Below, one piece after another: positions 1-9,462 of a DNA stretch of 64,000 nucleotides (its first letter is position 1; each line of letters begins with the position of its first letter). A program made the position numbers and the translations under genes. A model generated the notes under the pieces. It was not told the origin of the DNA and did not search any database. It saw only the letters and a program-made list of their open reading frames with translations. The stretch lies in NCBI RefSeq assembly GCF_028745505.1, contig NZ_JAQZZL010000002.1, positions 1,488,001 through 1,552,000 on the forward strand, in the 5' to 3' direction. Source of the stretch: Lentisphaera marina (GTDB lineage Bacteria > Verrucomicrobiota > Lentisphaeria > Lentisphaerales > Lentisphaeraceae).

Positions 1-12
1 AGAAATTCGAGA

Positions 13-738
13 TTAAATTTCGAATTCAGAACCCAAGTAGATTTCACGAGCATTCTTATCGTTCACCAAGAAATCACTTGTGCCTTCACACAGAAGCTCC
101 CCCTTGTTCATGATGTAGCCATAATCTACAATAGAAAGCATGTCACGAACTGAGTGGTCCGTAATAAGAATCGAGATACCGCGATCTTTAAGGCGGCGAA
201 TAATTTTTTGTACTTCACTAACAGCAATCGGATCGACCCCTGCAAAAGGTTCGTCCAACATCAAGAAGCTCGGGTTAGTTACGAGTGCACGAGCAATTTC
301 CAAACGACGGCGTTCTCCACCAGACAGGGTTACTGCCGCTTGATCTGCCACTTTTTCGAGGCCAAGTTCATCAATTAAATTATGCATGCGTTTAAGGCGT
401 TCAGCCTTATCTAATTTGAGCATTTCCAGGATTGCCATGATATTATCTTTCACGGTCAAACGTCTAAAAACTGACGGCTCTTGCGCTAGGTAACCCATGC
501 CCATACGAGCACGTTTGTACATGGGAAGTTTGGTCACGTTCTCGCCATTAAAAAGCACTTTGCCTTCTTCTGGACGAACGAGTCCCACAACCATGTAAAA
601 AGAAGTCGTTTTGCCGGCGCCATTAGGACCAAGTAAACCAACGATCTGACCCTTTTCAACGTTAAAGGAAACCCCTTTAACCACACGTTTCTTTTTATAT
701 TCTTTAACGAGCCCTTCGGCTTTAATAATGTATTCCAC
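13..738 (-). CDS. lptB: LPS export ABC transporter ATP-binding protein LptB
   Basis: Cytoplasmic ATPase of the LptB2FGC complex that powers LPS extraction from the inner membrane. The 241-aa protein has the full ABC set: Walker A GPNGAGKTT (residues 37-45), Q-loop Gln86, signature LSGGERRR (138-145), Walker B FLMLDEP (158-164) and the H-loop His195 in TDHSVRD. Length and the LSGGERRR form fit LptB rather than a generic importer ATPase. Its start touches the stop of the LptA-like gene by one base, and the LptC-like gene and kdsB lie upstream, so it is the last visible gene of an LPS operon. LptF/LptG are not in the window. Confidence 0.95.
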   Translation of the reverse strand: MEYIIKAEGLVKEYKKKRVVKGVSFNVEKGQIVGLLGPNGAGKTTSFYMVVGLVRPEEGKVLFNGENVTKLPMYKRARMGMGYLAQEPSVFRRLTVKDNIMAILEMLKLDKAERLKRMHNLIDELGLEKVADQAAVTLSGGERRRLEIARALVTNPSFLMLDEPFAGVDPIAVSEVQKIIRRLKDRGISILITDHSVRDMLSIVDYGYIMNKGELLCEGTSDFLVNDKNAREIYLGSEFEI

Positions 739-1367
739 TACTTCGCCTTCTCTAAGCTAGCGTCACTCTCGATAGTAACAGGACCAGATTCAATTGTTTC
801 AGTTTCGCGGTGAATAATGAAATGATCTGATTTCATTTTTTGGCCATCCTCACCGATCAAAACTGGATTGCCCGTTAGGGTAATCGTTTGGTCAGTCAGT
901 AAGTAAACGGCCTTGTCAGAAGTTGCCGTATTGGGAGATTGACGAATTTTTACATTGTCGATTGCAACAATTTTTTCTATCCCACCTTTTTTTGTTTTAG
1001 TCGCCTTACTATAAAAAACGTGCATTTCATCACATTCTAAGTAAAAATCACCATCTTCTACAACGACGTTACGCTTAAAAATGGCCAAGCCTTTTTTTCC
1101 GTTATAACTCGATGATTCAGATTTAATACGCAAAGGAACCTTTTTCTTCTCTACTTTCTTTTCTTCATCTTTTTTAGCTTCAGTGTCTGATGATTTTTCA
1201 GTATCAGCCTTTTCAGTTTTAGTTTCTGAGCTCTCTTCCGTTTCTTTGGCCTTTTCAACTTCCTGCTCTGTAGGCTCAGGCTCACTAGTTTTTAAGGGTT
1301 CACCTAAACTCAGTTCTTGCGCTTGAAGCACTAAACCGAAACATAAAATCAATAAAAATTGTTTCAT
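738..1367 (-). CDS. lptA: LptA/OstA-like periplasmic LPS transport protein
   Basis: Probable periplasmic bridge protein for LPS transport. It has an N-terminal signal peptide (MKQFLLILCFGLVLQAQ), a strongly charged Glu/Lys/Ser/Thr stretch at about residues 25-75, and then an OstA-type beta domain of about 125 residues. The long charged linker between signal and domain is not part of the standard compact LptA and may act as a spacer. The start overlaps the stop of the LptC-like gene by 4 bases, implying translational coupling. Assignment rests on domain character and on position between lptC-like and lptB genes. Confidence 0.8.
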   Translation of the reverse strand: MKQFLLILCFGLVLQAQELSLGEPLKTSEPEPTEQEVEKAKETEESSETKTEKADTEKSSDTEAKKDEEKKVEKKKVPLRIKSESSSYNGKKGLAIFKRNVVVEDGDFYLECDEMHVFYSKATKTKKGGIEKIVAIDNVKIRQSPNTATSDKAVYLLTDQTITLTGNPVLIGEDGQKMKSDHFIIHRETETIESGPVTIESDASLEKAK

Positions 1368-1765
1368 TTCTTTTTCTCTTCTTTACTTACTTTAAAAACT
1401 GCTTTCACTTGGCTACGAATACGAATATTCTGCTCATTTACGGCAACGTCGTAACCGACACCATCAATTTTTCCTTCATTGAAAATGATTTTGACTTTTT
1501 CTGTGGACTTAATTTTTTGTGTTGATTGATCATAAAAACACATCGGACTTTTCACTAATACTGGAGTCCCTTTCTTCTGGTATATATTTAAGGTGTAATT
1601 TATCAGTTTAATATCCTGACCAAAGAGGCGTGCTTCATCAGCAATTAAGTCCATTTTCTTAAAGCCCGTATCATCTATGTCAGAGTAACGCGCATTCTTA
1701 ATTTTTAACTGCGTTTCTGCATGTGCACAAAATATGATAAACATCAAGACACAAAAAAATCTCAT
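1364..1765 (-). CDS. LptC-like / OstA-fold secreted protein
   Basis: A 133-aa protein with a hydrophobic N-terminal signal or anchor (MRFFCVLMFIIFCAHA) followed by about 115 residues of alternating beta-strand character. Its place between kdsB and the LptA-like gene, with a 1-base overlap upstream and a 4-base overlap downstream, suggests it is the LptC-equivalent component that hands LPS from the inner-membrane complex to LptA. It is shorter than typical LptC (about 190 aa), so the family call is from context and fold character, not from a diagnostic motif. Confidence 0.6.
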   Translation of the reverse strand: MRFFCVLMFIIFCAHAETQLKIKNARYSDIDDTGFKKMDLIADEARLFGQDIKLINYTLNIYQKKGTPVLVKSPMCFYDQSTQKIKSTEKVKIIFNEGKIDGVGYDVAVNEQNIRIRSQVKAVFKVSKEEKKK

Positions 1766-2499
1766 TAGACTTCTTCCTTTAGTAGTTTTTCTACTTTAGC
1801 AATATCTTCTGGAGCATCAACCCCCACACTTTCTTGGTCACTTATTGCAACAAGTATTTTCTCACCATGTTCCAAAACACGTAATTGTTCAAGTGATTCA
1901 ATTTTTTCTAATGTTCCTTGAGGCCAAGTTATGAAGTCAAAAAGTAATTGACGACGATAAGCATAAATCCCCCAGTGAAGGTAAATACTCGCATCTTGAT
2001 CTGGTGTATTTCGACTGAAAGGAATTGAGCAGCGTGAAAAATAAAGTGCTTGCTGATTCTTATCCAAAACTACTTTAACATTATTCGGATTTGTATATTC
2101 TTCACCATCAAAAGACTTCTTTACAGCCACAGTACCCATGTTGACTTCTGGCGAGTTCTTCATACGCTCTACTAATTCATCAATAACCGCTGTTGGTAAA
2201 AGAGGTTCATCTCCCTGTAAATTGATGATTAGATCACATTCTATATCTTTTATAGCTTCTGCAATTCTATCTGTCCCCGTGGGATGATCACTACGAGTCA
2301 TCACCACTTCACCGCCGAATTCTTTGACACAATTAAAAATTTTCTCGTCATCTGTGGCGACTATAACACGATCAAGCTTGGATGCTGCCGCTTTTTCATA
2401 AGTCCACTGAATCATTGGGCGCCCTGCAATCAAGGCCAGAGGTTTACCTGGAAAACGTGTACTTCCGAATCGTGCTGGAATTACGGCTACTGTAGTCAT
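1765..2499 (-). CDS. kdsB: 3-deoxy-manno-octulosonate cytidylyltransferase
   Basis: Activates KDO with CTP to CMP-KDO for lipid A-core synthesis in the cytoplasm. The N-terminal nucleotide-binding motif is IPARFGSTRFPGKPL; further family features are TDDEKI, LQGDEPL and FSRCSIPFSR. The reading frame opens 24 bases further upstream, but the ATG giving MTTVAVIPARFGS is the better start because conserved sequence begins directly after it and the extra eight residues are not family-like. It is the first gene of the kdsB-lptC-like-lptA-lptB operon; the intergenic space to the divergent membrane-protein gene (2500-2626) should hold both promoters. Confidence 0.93.
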   Translation of the reverse strand: MTTVAVIPARFGSTRFPGKPLALIAGRPMIQWTYEKAAASKLDRVIVATDDEKIFNCVKEFGGEVVMTRSDHPTGTDRIAEAIKDIECDLIINLQGDEPLLPTAVIDELVERMKNSPEVNMGTVAVKKSFDGEEYTNPNNVKVVLDKNQQALYFSRCSIPFSRNTPDQDASIYLHWGIYAYRRQLLFDFITWPQGTLEKIESLEQLRVLEHGEKILVAISDQESVGVDAPEDIAKVEKLLKEEV

Positions 2500-2626
2500 T
2501 TGCTTCCTCGTTTTGTATCGCACTTGCTATATAAAAGCGTCAATGTATCCTGAATCTCTTATTTTTCACTTGTCTTTTAGACTGATGTGGGCAAATTGTG
2601 GCTACTAAATCACCTAGGAAAACTTA

Positions 2627-3151
2627 ATGACTCTGCAAATCACTGCACTACTTATGGCTCTCTGCTTGATTGCACCCGGCATCGTACTTTTTTGTGCTAA
2701 AAATGAAAAAACTAAACGCATGCCCCGCGAACGTATTATCGGAAGTGTTTTAACACTCGCATCATTTGCTTGGGCAGGCCTCCAAGGTTATACACTTTTA
2801 AAAGAAGATTTCACTTCTATTGCCCGCATCCTTCCCTACGCAGTTCCAGCTTTGGCCATTGCCTCCTGTTTATTCATGGATTACCTCTTTACTCGTGGCC
2901 TGGGTTTTGCCTTATGTTTGCTAAGTACGCAATACCTAAACCAACTTTTTGCCGCGGACCCCAGTGCCCGCTTGCTCGCCTCTTTCGCAGGATATGTCGC
3001 TATAATTACGGGAATGTTTTTAGTCGGTCATCCATGGATGTTTCGCAAAGCCTTAGAAAAATGCCAAGCTGAAGAAAAATGGCGCAAATTACTGCCATCA
3101 GCTTTTGCGCTTACCGCAATTATTCTTGTCATCATACCTCTCAGCGCATGA
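2627..3151 (+). CDS. hypothetical integral membrane protein
   Basis: A 174-aa very hydrophobic protein with about six predicted membrane spans (near residues 4-24, 36-57, 66-85, 87-108, 114-134 and 153-173). I do not recognise a family. The ATG is preceded by AGGA at suitable spacing. The stop overlaps the rsmG start in an ATGA arrangement, so it is translationally coupled to rsmG and in the same operon as sfsA; this gives no clear functional hint. Confidence 0.75.
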   Translation: MTLQITALLMALCLIAPGIVLFCAKNEKTKRMPRERIIGSVLTLASFAWAGLQGYTLLKEDFTSIARILPYAVPALAIASCLFMDYLFTRGLGFALCLLSTQYLNQLFAADPSARLLASFAGYVAIITGMFLVGHPWMFRKALEKCQAEEKWRKLLPSAFALTAIILVIIPLSA

Positions 3152-3819
3152 TCAACCTACAAGAAAGCGATGCTCCCTTACAGGAGCTTAAAGTCAAGTT
3201 ACCCGATGGTTTTTCAGCAAAAGCTGAAGAAATCTACCAAGTTGTCACAGCTATTAATGAGACCCATAACCTCACTAGAATTACTTCTCCCGAAGACTTT
3301 AAGATTCGTCATTTAATTGATAGTATCTGTTCCGTCGCCTTCTACCCAGAACTGGCGACAGAGAGTCTCAAAATACTCGACCTCGGTTGTGGCGGCGGTT
3401 TCCCTTGTATTCCACTTTCAGCCTATAATCCAAACTTGAATATTACTGGTTTAGATTCTGAAGGAACTAAAGTCAAATGTGTAGCTCAAGCCGCAAGTGA
3501 ACTCGGACTCGACAATCTAAAAACCATCCATGCTAGAGGCCGCGAACTCGCCATTAAGGAAGAACATAAAGCTCAGTATGATATTGTAACGGCTCGTGCG
3601 GTTGCTACTGCTGACAAACTCATTAAAGAATGTCGTCAATTTCTTAAACCAAAAGGTCGCATCCTGCTCTACAAAACTCCTGAGGCAATTAAGAAAGAAG
3701 AAAAACTCACTTTACGTGAAGCCAAGAAATATAAATTCGACATAGAACTTAGCCCTATTTTCACTTTACCTAATGATGCTGGCCAACGTCAATTTATTGT
3801 TTTTCATTCGCAAAGATGA
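3148..3819 (+). CDS. rsmG: 16S rRNA (guanine527-N7)-methyltransferase RsmG
   Basis: SAM-dependent methyltransferase that modifies G527 of 16S rRNA (GidB family). The SAM-binding motif LDLGCGGGFPCIPL is followed by the acidic loop and then TARAVA and LKPKGRILLYK, all typical of RsmG. The frame is open upstream to 3079, but the ATG at 3148 overlaps the preceding stop (ATGA) and gives a 223-aa protein of family length, so it is preferred. It overlaps sfsA by 4 bases. Confidence 0.92.
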   Translation: MINLQESDAPLQELKVKLPDGFSAKAEEIYQVVTAINETHNLTRITSPEDFKIRHLIDSICSVAFYPELATESLKILDLGCGGGFPCIPLSAYNPNLNITGLDSEGTKVKCVAQAASELGLDNLKTIHARGRELAIKEEHKAQYDIVTARAVATADKLIKECRQFLKPKGRILLYKTPEAIKKEEKLTLREAKKYKFDIELSPIFTLPNDAGQRQFIVFHSQR

Positions 3820-4508
3820 ACTTTGAATCCCCTTTGATTGCGGGAAAACTCATTCGTCGATGGAATCGTTTCCTCTCTGAAATCGAACTCGAAAATGGCG
3901 ACATTGTTCGTGCTCATTGTGCCAACTCAGGACGAATGACGACTTGTTGCACACCTGGGTCAGATGTCCTGATTAGATTTGTCGATGACCCAAAAAGAAA
4001 ACTCAAGTACACTTGGGAATACATTCATACGGGGAGTCATTGGGTTTGCATTAACACGAGCCGCGCTAATCAAGTGGTCAAAGAAGCTTTGATAAATCAA
4101 TCAATCGCTGAGTTTAGCGACTTCCCCAAAGTGCGACCCGAATTTAAAATCGGCCAATCTCGCATCGATTTTTTAGTCGAAAACAAAGATCAAAAATGTT
4201 TTATCGAAGTCAAATCCGTCAGTTATATAGAGGGTGAAAAATGCTGTTTCCCCGACGCGGTTACGACCAGAGGACTCAAACATTTAAATGAACTGATGGA
4301 GATCAAAAAGCAAGGAGACCGTGCCGCCATGCTCTATCTTGTCATGTCCGATGAACCCCAAAGTTTTAGCCCTGCCGATCACGTTGATCCTGAATACGGC
4401 AAAGCTTTGCGAAAAGCGCAAAAAGCAGGTGTAGAAATCTATGTCTACACCTGCATCACTTCAGAACTTGCGATAAAACTTGGAAAAAGTATTCCCTACT
4501 CTCTGTAA
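3816..4508 (+). CDS. sfsA: SfsA family DNA/RNA nuclease-like protein
   Basis: A 230-aa SfsA protein (sugar fermentation stimulation family), with an N-terminal OB-like part and a C-terminal PD-(D/E)XK-like core. Visible family features are RWNRFLSEIELENG, AHCANSGRM, IDFLVEN followed by the catalytic-type FIEVKSV, and the PDAVTTRGLKHL segment. The physiological role of SfsA is poorly defined. Its ATG overlaps the rsmG stop by 4 bases. The gene is convergent with the DUF1592 gene, whose stop lies only 3 bases away. Confidence 0.92.
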   Translation: MNFESPLIAGKLIRRWNRFLSEIELENGDIVRAHCANSGRMTTCCTPGSDVLIRFVDDPKRKLKYTWEYIHTGSHWVCINTSRANQVVKEALINQSIAEFSDFPKVRPEFKIGQSRIDFLVENKDQKCFIEVKSVSYIEGEKCCFPDAVTTRGLKHLNELMEIKKQGDRAAMLYLVMSDEPQSFSPADHVDPEYGKALRKAQKAGVEIYVYTCITSELAIKLGKSIPYSL

Positions 4509-4511
4509 ATT

Positions 4512-7500
4512 CTAAAGAATGTACTGACGGATAATCGCGGTGTACAAATCACCGACTCTATAGCCCTCATCCTTACACTCAGTAAGTATTGCATCCAACT
4601 TGGACTCATCTTGAACACCTGTTTCACGACCGTAGATATAAGCAATCAATTTTTTACTAAAAGCACGTGCAGTTGCAGCTTCATATTTTGACAAATACTG
4701 CTTTAATTCCACAAAGCTAGAAATCTTTTGCCCATTGATTTTTACTGGATCATTTACATAGTGATTGTTTTCACCACCAATTGAATCAAAACGATCCATA
4801 ATTATCGCCAGTGAATCCATACGCTTGTGACAACTATTACACGCAGGGTTTTGTGCATGAACAGCCAAACGCTCTCTGAGAGTTTTTGCATTATGATCCG
4901 CCTCAAATTGTTCAACATCTACATCAGGAGGTGTCGGCAAAGGTGAATCTAATATATTTTCAGATATCCAAGCAGCTCTTTTCAAAGGGAGGGGATCCAC
5001 ACCATTTCCTGTCGTTGTCAAAAAGGCTCCCATACTTAAAATACCACCGCGGTTTTCATCACTAATTTTTTTCATGGAGAAATCTGATTCAGACACTACT
5101 GGAGGTTTGTCCCGACCACGAAGCTTCGCCCAACCTACGCCATTATAAAAATCTTCTAAATCTGGATTAAGCATGGCGTAATCAGCTAAAACTAAATCTT
5201 TAATCGGACGATTATCTTTAAATAATTTTTGAACAAATAACTCTGCCTCAATTCTATAAGCATTCTCAAAGTTCTTGGCATAATATGTACTAAAAGCTTC
5301 TTCATCAGGCAAGTTATTTTTGATCTCGCCAAGTTTTAACCACTGATAAGTAAAGGGGGTAATAAAACGGCGGAAATGGTGATGCTTTCTAAGGTGATCA
5401 CTCAAAAGTTGTGGGTTACGTGTCTTTTTTGCCTGATCGTAAACTTTTACATACTCTTCATTCGGAGGACTTTTCAATAAAGCATATGAACTAAAACGAA
5501 CTAACTCCTCTTTCGTCTTTGGTGTATTATCGACAACTAAAAACTGCGGTGATAAAAAGAACATCATCATTGCATTTCTATACGCATCCTCATATTCGAG
5601 CTTATCGACTTGGAAGTCCTTAAACATATATTGATAGATTATATTATTCTTTAGACCGGCCAATTTGTGCAAAATCTTAAATTTGTCTCCGACTTGAGAA
5701 ACACCTATATGTTTTTTACGCTGTTCTTCGTCAAATGAAAGTGGGTGCACCTGAACATCATATGGTCCTTCGATACTGACTCGTTTTAAACGCACCATGG
5801 GGAAGTCATACTTAATTGTGCGAAAATACTTCTGTCCCATTTCTTCTCTAGCTTTTTGATCGGCCTCTTCACCATATTTATGATAAGCTAAATCCCTTGC
5901 TAAACTAGCTTCATTAGGGTAATCCACATCTAAAGTGAAGCCAATAGCCGCACGACGTTTAAGCGTAAACTCAAGAGCATATTCACCTGCTGATGCAACT
6001 TCAATTGTTTCTAAATATTGCGTACTTGCATAAGCATCACCCACGCCAGGAGGTGCAATAAAAAACTTAATTGGTAAGCCGTAAGTATTTTCACCAATGC
6101 GCTCTTTCCACTCCTTGAAGGTATCAACTAAACTTTCACCATACTTTTTCTCAGTGACTTTTGATAAGTCCATATTCAGCGCTTCACCATGAAATCTCAA
6201 AGTATAAGTTCCCGGAGGTAAACTGTTTTTCAACATCAAGGCTTGCACTGCTGTATTTTCGTCAGCTGTGACTTTCCTTGATTGTTTAGCCGTAACTTTC
6301 TTTTCATCTAAATGTTTATAAGTCACTAAATCTATTCTATTTTGCCAATTCCAACGCAGATCTAAATAGTTTTTCCCATTAACGGATGTATGGACATTTC
6401 TACTGAGGGTCGGTTTCAGATTAAGTTTTTCTACCTGAGGTTTTAAGCCGACAAAACTTTTTAGTACATCATACATAATATGATAATACTGAGCTAAGTA
6501 ATAAGGACTTAAAACCTTCCTTTGATGGGTATAAAACTCTTTATTTGAATAAGCTGTGTGTAGAGAGTCAAAAGGATTATAACTTCCCATATCAAAGTCA
6601 AATAGGTCCACCATGGTATTCTGTATTTCAAATGGTGTAAGTACGCGAGTATTGTTAGTTATCTTAAGTCCTTCATGCAAAAGTTTGATAGAACTTAAGA
6701 CGAGTTCTTTTTCTTCTTCTTCAAGTTCTTTAGCATCAAGGTCATCTTGCGGAGGCATTTCTCCTTTATTAACACTGCGATAAACTTTTGCCCACGCACG
6801 AGTATTTAATGATTTAGAATTCATTAAAGCTACTATGTTGAAGTCACCTTCAATTTCTTTACCTTTTTCACCATGACAAGAAATACACTTATCTTTTAAG
6901 ATCTGATTAAAGCTGTAATGCTTTAATTCACCCGTAAAAAGGTTTTCAACTACTTCGACAACTTCCTCAGGCTCTTCTTCTATCTTAACTTCCACTTTTG
7001 GCTTTGGCTTTGCTTTTGGCTTTGCTTTTGGCTTCGGTTTTGGCTTTGCTTTTGGCTTCGGCCTATTGCGCTCTGCCAGTTCATCACGTTGTTTTTGAAC
7101 GTACTCCATAATAGGCTTAAAATTGTAGCCTATTGCGCCAATAATGGCGATGAAAATAATTAAGCCAACAGGTATTTTTTTCTTTTGCTGTGCTCGAGGG
7201 ATTTTAGTTGGTACTTTAAGTTTTTTCTTCCTCGCACCTGCTTTAGAACTTTTTCTTTTTACATCAGTCTTAACTTTACTTTTTGAATTAGATTTATTGA
7301 CTGACTTATTTTTTGTGGGCTTCGTTTCTAATTTTCTAGCTTCACCGTGGTTCTCTGCTAATGCTTCAGTCCCTAGATCTGATTTTTCAGACATAGGCTT
7401 AAGGTCTTCATTTAAGCTTATTTTAACTTCTGATTTTTCTTTTTTAAGCTTATCATCCCAAGGCTTTAAGTTTTGACTAGATTTCACAACTTTTAAACCT

Positions 7501-7856
7501 TCTAGTTCATTCGCTTCAGAGCTTTTTGAAGCAGGAACTTCCTCTTTTACTTCGGCTACTTTACCACTGTCACAGAGCATGCTTTCAATTTCTTCAACTT
7601 CTAAGGGTTCTTTGACAAGCTCGACGACTTCTTCTGCTGAAACCGCATTTTGACTCAGTACACGTTCTTCAATTTGGTTTAATTCATCCAAGACCTGACT
7701 CATTAGGCCTGAGGCATTTTCTTCTGATAATTCGCCTTTGGCGACTTTATCTTCTAAAATCTCTAGTTCTGCAAGTTTAAGTCTAAGGAGTTCCTTATCC
7801 TCTGCAGTCATTTGAATGAGGTTCTCTTCATTTTGTGCCATATCTTCTTCGCTCAT
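4512..7856 (-). CDS. membrane-anchored DUF1592/DUF1588/DUF1585 cytochrome c-type protein
   Basis: A very large (about 1114 aa) protein of the planctomycete-type cytochrome family (DUF1587/DUF1592/DUF1588/DUF1585). Order: an acidic and then Lys-rich N-terminal region of about 225 residues, one membrane span (about 229-247, PVGLIIFIAIIGAIGY), a Pro-Lys repeat linker (about 266-290), a heme motif CISCH (about 321), the long DUF1592 region, and a second CNSCH motif (about 1006) in DUF1588/1585. The N-terminus therefore looks cytoplasmic and the heme part external. The ATG at 7856 is chosen over an upstream TTG because GGAG lies just before it. It directly follows the DUF1552 gene, the usual partner, whose role is unknown. 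Confidence 0.85.
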   Translation of the reverse strand: MSEEDMAQNEENLIQMTAEDKELLRLKLAELEILEDKVAKGELSEENASGLMSQVLDELNQIEERVLSQNAVSAEEVVELVKEPLEVEEIESMLCDSGKVAEVKEEVPASKSSEANELEGLKVVKSSQNLKPWDDKLKKEKSEVKISLNEDLKPMSEKSDLGTEALAENHGEARKLETKPTKNKSVNKSNSKSKVKTDVKRKSSKAGARKKKLKVPTKIPRAQQKKKIPVGLIIFIAIIGAIGYNFKPIMEYVQKQRDELAERNRPKPKAKPKPKPKAKPKAKPKPKVEVKIEEEPEEVVEVVENLFTGELKHYSFNQILKDKCISCHGEKGKEIEGDFNIVALMNSKSLNTRAWAKVYRSVNKGEMPPQDDLDAKELEEEEKELVLSSIKLLHEGLKITNNTRVLTPFEIQNTMVDLFDFDMGSYNPFDSLHTAYSNKEFYTHQRKVLSPYYLAQYYHIMYDVLKSFVGLKPQVEKLNLKPTLSRNVHTSVNGKNYLDLRWNWQNRIDLVTYKHLDEKKVTAKQSRKVTADENTAVQALMLKNSLPPGTYTLRFHGEALNMDLSKVTEKKYGESLVDTFKEWKERIGENTYGLPIKFFIAPPGVGDAYASTQYLETIEVASAGEYALEFTLKRRAAIGFTLDVDYPNEASLARDLAYHKYGEEADQKAREEMGQKYFRTIKYDFPMVRLKRVSIEGPYDVQVHPLSFDEEQRKKHIGVSQVGDKFKILHKLAGLKNNIIYQYMFKDFQVDKLEYEDAYRNAMMMFFLSPQFLVVDNTPKTKEELVRFSSYALLKSPPNEEYVKVYDQAKKTRNPQLLSDHLRKHHHFRRFITPFTYQWLKLGEIKNNLPDEEAFSTYYAKNFENAYRIEAELFVQKLFKDNRPIKDLVLADYAMLNPDLEDFYNGVGWAKLRGRDKPPVVSESDFSMKKISDENRGGILSMGAFLTTTGNGVDPLPLKRAAWISENILDSPLPTPPDVDVEQFEADHNAKTLRERLAVHAQNPACNSCHKRMDSLAIIMDRFDSIGGENNHYVNDPVKINGQKISSFVELKQYLSKYEAATARAFSKKLIAYIYGRETGVQDESKLDAILTECKDEGYRVGDLYTAIIRQYIL

Positions 7857-7857
7857 T

Positions 7858-9066
7858 TTAAGCTCCAAAAAGTTCTGGAATTACAGCAGTATTGCCATTA
7901 AAAGTGAGATCTCTAAAACCAGACTGTTTGAGAACACTAGAAAACAATTGCGAACTAGTGATTTTGACGTCTTTCCCTTCAGCACACTGCAAATGATTCT
8001 TATGTTTAAAACCACCACCAAATAAGAAGGCTGCTCCATTTTTATTCGTGTGTTTACTGGCATCCGCCATACCACAGTGAAATAGAACGATGGTATCTTC
8101 TAATAGGTCACCTTCTTTTAAATCTCTGATAAAAGTTCTTAAACCACCTAATATTTTGTCATCTATAACTTCCAGTTCATATATTCTTTCAGGATAACCA
8201 CCATGATGACTCAAAGTATGGTAGCCATGAGTGATTCCCGGAAGGTTACGAGTTAAGCCTCCACCAAATTGCAAAACAGCAATCTTAGATTGCTGATGTT
8301 TTAGCGCTTCATAAACCAAGCGGTAATTATGATGACAATTGGGTAAAGGAGATTGTTCTGCCGATTCAGAAAATTGTTTTTTAAGATAAGGTTTTTTAAC
8401 CTTCAACCATTTTTCTCGTTCATTGAGGACTTCAATCTGATAAGCAACTGAAGCTTTCAAGTCTGCATCTTGCGGTCTACCCTTACTGTAGCGACGTAGA
8501 TTACGCGCTAGAGATTCAAGGATATCTCGTTCTCTTTTTATGTAAGCTTTTTGTTTATTTAAATCAGTTTCCCCAAAAATTTGTTCGTGAAAGGCATTCA
8601 AACCTTGAGTCGCGGGCATGGGTTGAGCAAATTGATTCCAAGAGACAAATTTGCCCTTATTGACTTGATGATATAAGAGTTTATTTCGTGTTTCTTGAAC
8701 TGACCCCATGGCTAGGCGCTGATCTAGACTAATGTACTGACGCTCCGGATAATGACTTCTATCTTTATAAGCTAAACCAGTAAAAGTCCCCTCTTCCACT
8801 TCATGACCTCCACCGAGTCCTGGCTGCGAGATTCCCTGTAAAAAGGTCATATCATTTTTAAACTCAGAAAAATATTGGGTCATGTATTTACATGACGCAC
8901 CACCTTCTCTATGATTTCCTGCATATAAACCTAAATCGAGGCAGACTAAAACTACATTTTTCTTTAATTTAACTCTTGGGCCATAACTCTTAGTGGCTGC
9001 CAACATCTGGCTAGGTAACGCCATACCCATGGCTGAAAGTTTAAGTAAATCACGTCTATCAATCAT
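7858..9066 (-). CDS. DUF1552 domain protein
   Basis: A 402-aa protein of the DUF1552 family, related to the DUF1501/alkaline-phosphatase-like group found beside DUF1592 genes. The N-terminus (MIDRRDLLKLSAMGMALPSQMLAA) resembles a Tat-type signal with an RR pair, so export as a folded protein is likely. Recognisable family stretches are GGGHEVEEG, GGLTRNLPGITHGYHTLSHHGG and a C-terminal TIVLFHCGMADAS. The ATG at 9066 is preferred over GTG 9072 because AAGGTG sits at good spacing. It is the first gene of a two-gene operon with the cytochrome-type gene. Confidence 0.82.
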   Translation of the reverse strand: MIDRRDLLKLSAMGMALPSQMLAATKSYGPRVKLKKNVVLVCLDLGLYAGNHREGGASCKYMTQYFSEFKNDMTFLQGISQPGLGGGHEVEEGTFTGLAYKDRSHYPERQYISLDQRLAMGSVQETRNKLLYHQVNKGKFVSWNQFAQPMPATQGLNAFHEQIFGETDLNKQKAYIKRERDILESLARNLRRYSKGRPQDADLKASVAYQIEVLNEREKWLKVKKPYLKKQFSESAEQSPLPNCHHNYRLVYEALKHQQSKIAVLQFGGGLTRNLPGITHGYHTLSHHGGYPERIYELEVIDDKILGGLRTFIRDLKEGDLLEDTIVLFHCGMADASKHTNKNGAAFLFGGGFKHKNHLQCAEGKDVKITSSQLFSSVLKQSGFRDLTFNGNTAVIPELFGA

Positions 9067-9152
9067 TATCACACCTTATTAATCATCAATCAGCATTACC
9101 GTGAAATCGTGTTCCACAGCATCATTTAGTATCTAATGTCTATCTAAGAGAA

Positions 9153-9188
9153 AAAGTTGACAGCAATATTATTTTTATTGCCAACTTT
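9153..9188. repeat. imperfect stem-loop upstream of the DUF1552 operon
   Basis: AAAGTTG-ACA-GCAATA pairs with TATTGC-CAACTTT across a 7-base loop: 13 pairs with a 3-base bulge. It lies about 90 bases 5' of the DUF1552 start. It could be a terminator remnant, a 5' leader structure or an operator; no T-run follows directly. Confidence 0.5.
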
Positions 9189-9234
9189 CTTCTAAATAAC
9201 ACACCGCATGATGAGATATGACTGGGATTTAGAA

Positions 9235-9265
9235 TTTTTATGAGTTTTTTTTCTACTCATAAAAA
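9235..9265. terminator. AT-rich bidirectional hairpin
   Basis: TTTTTATGAGT pairs perfectly with ACTCATAAAAA (11 bp) around a T-rich loop. Flanking A and T runs allow it to work as a terminator or insulator in either direction, between two divergent transcription units. Confidence 0.5.
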
Positions 9266-9462
9266 AAACTAAATAAACTTTAGCTGAGATTTTTAATTTC
9301 TTATATCAAGAGTTCATAACTCATATAAGTCGTCTTTAAAGACAAAATAAGATTTACACTCAAACCTTTGATTCTATACTAGGCTACAGTTCTTGTCATT
9401 AGTATATTCTGACCATAGGTCTATCTTTATAAATTAATAAGTAAATTACCTATAGACTACAC

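Larger units (their letters stand above)
9073..9462. other. intergenic region between divergent genes
   Basis: About 390 bases with no gene that I can support. It holds two AT-rich hairpins (annotated separately) and should contain the divergent promoters of the DUF1552 operon and the inositol-phosphatase-like gene. Confidence 0.5.
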
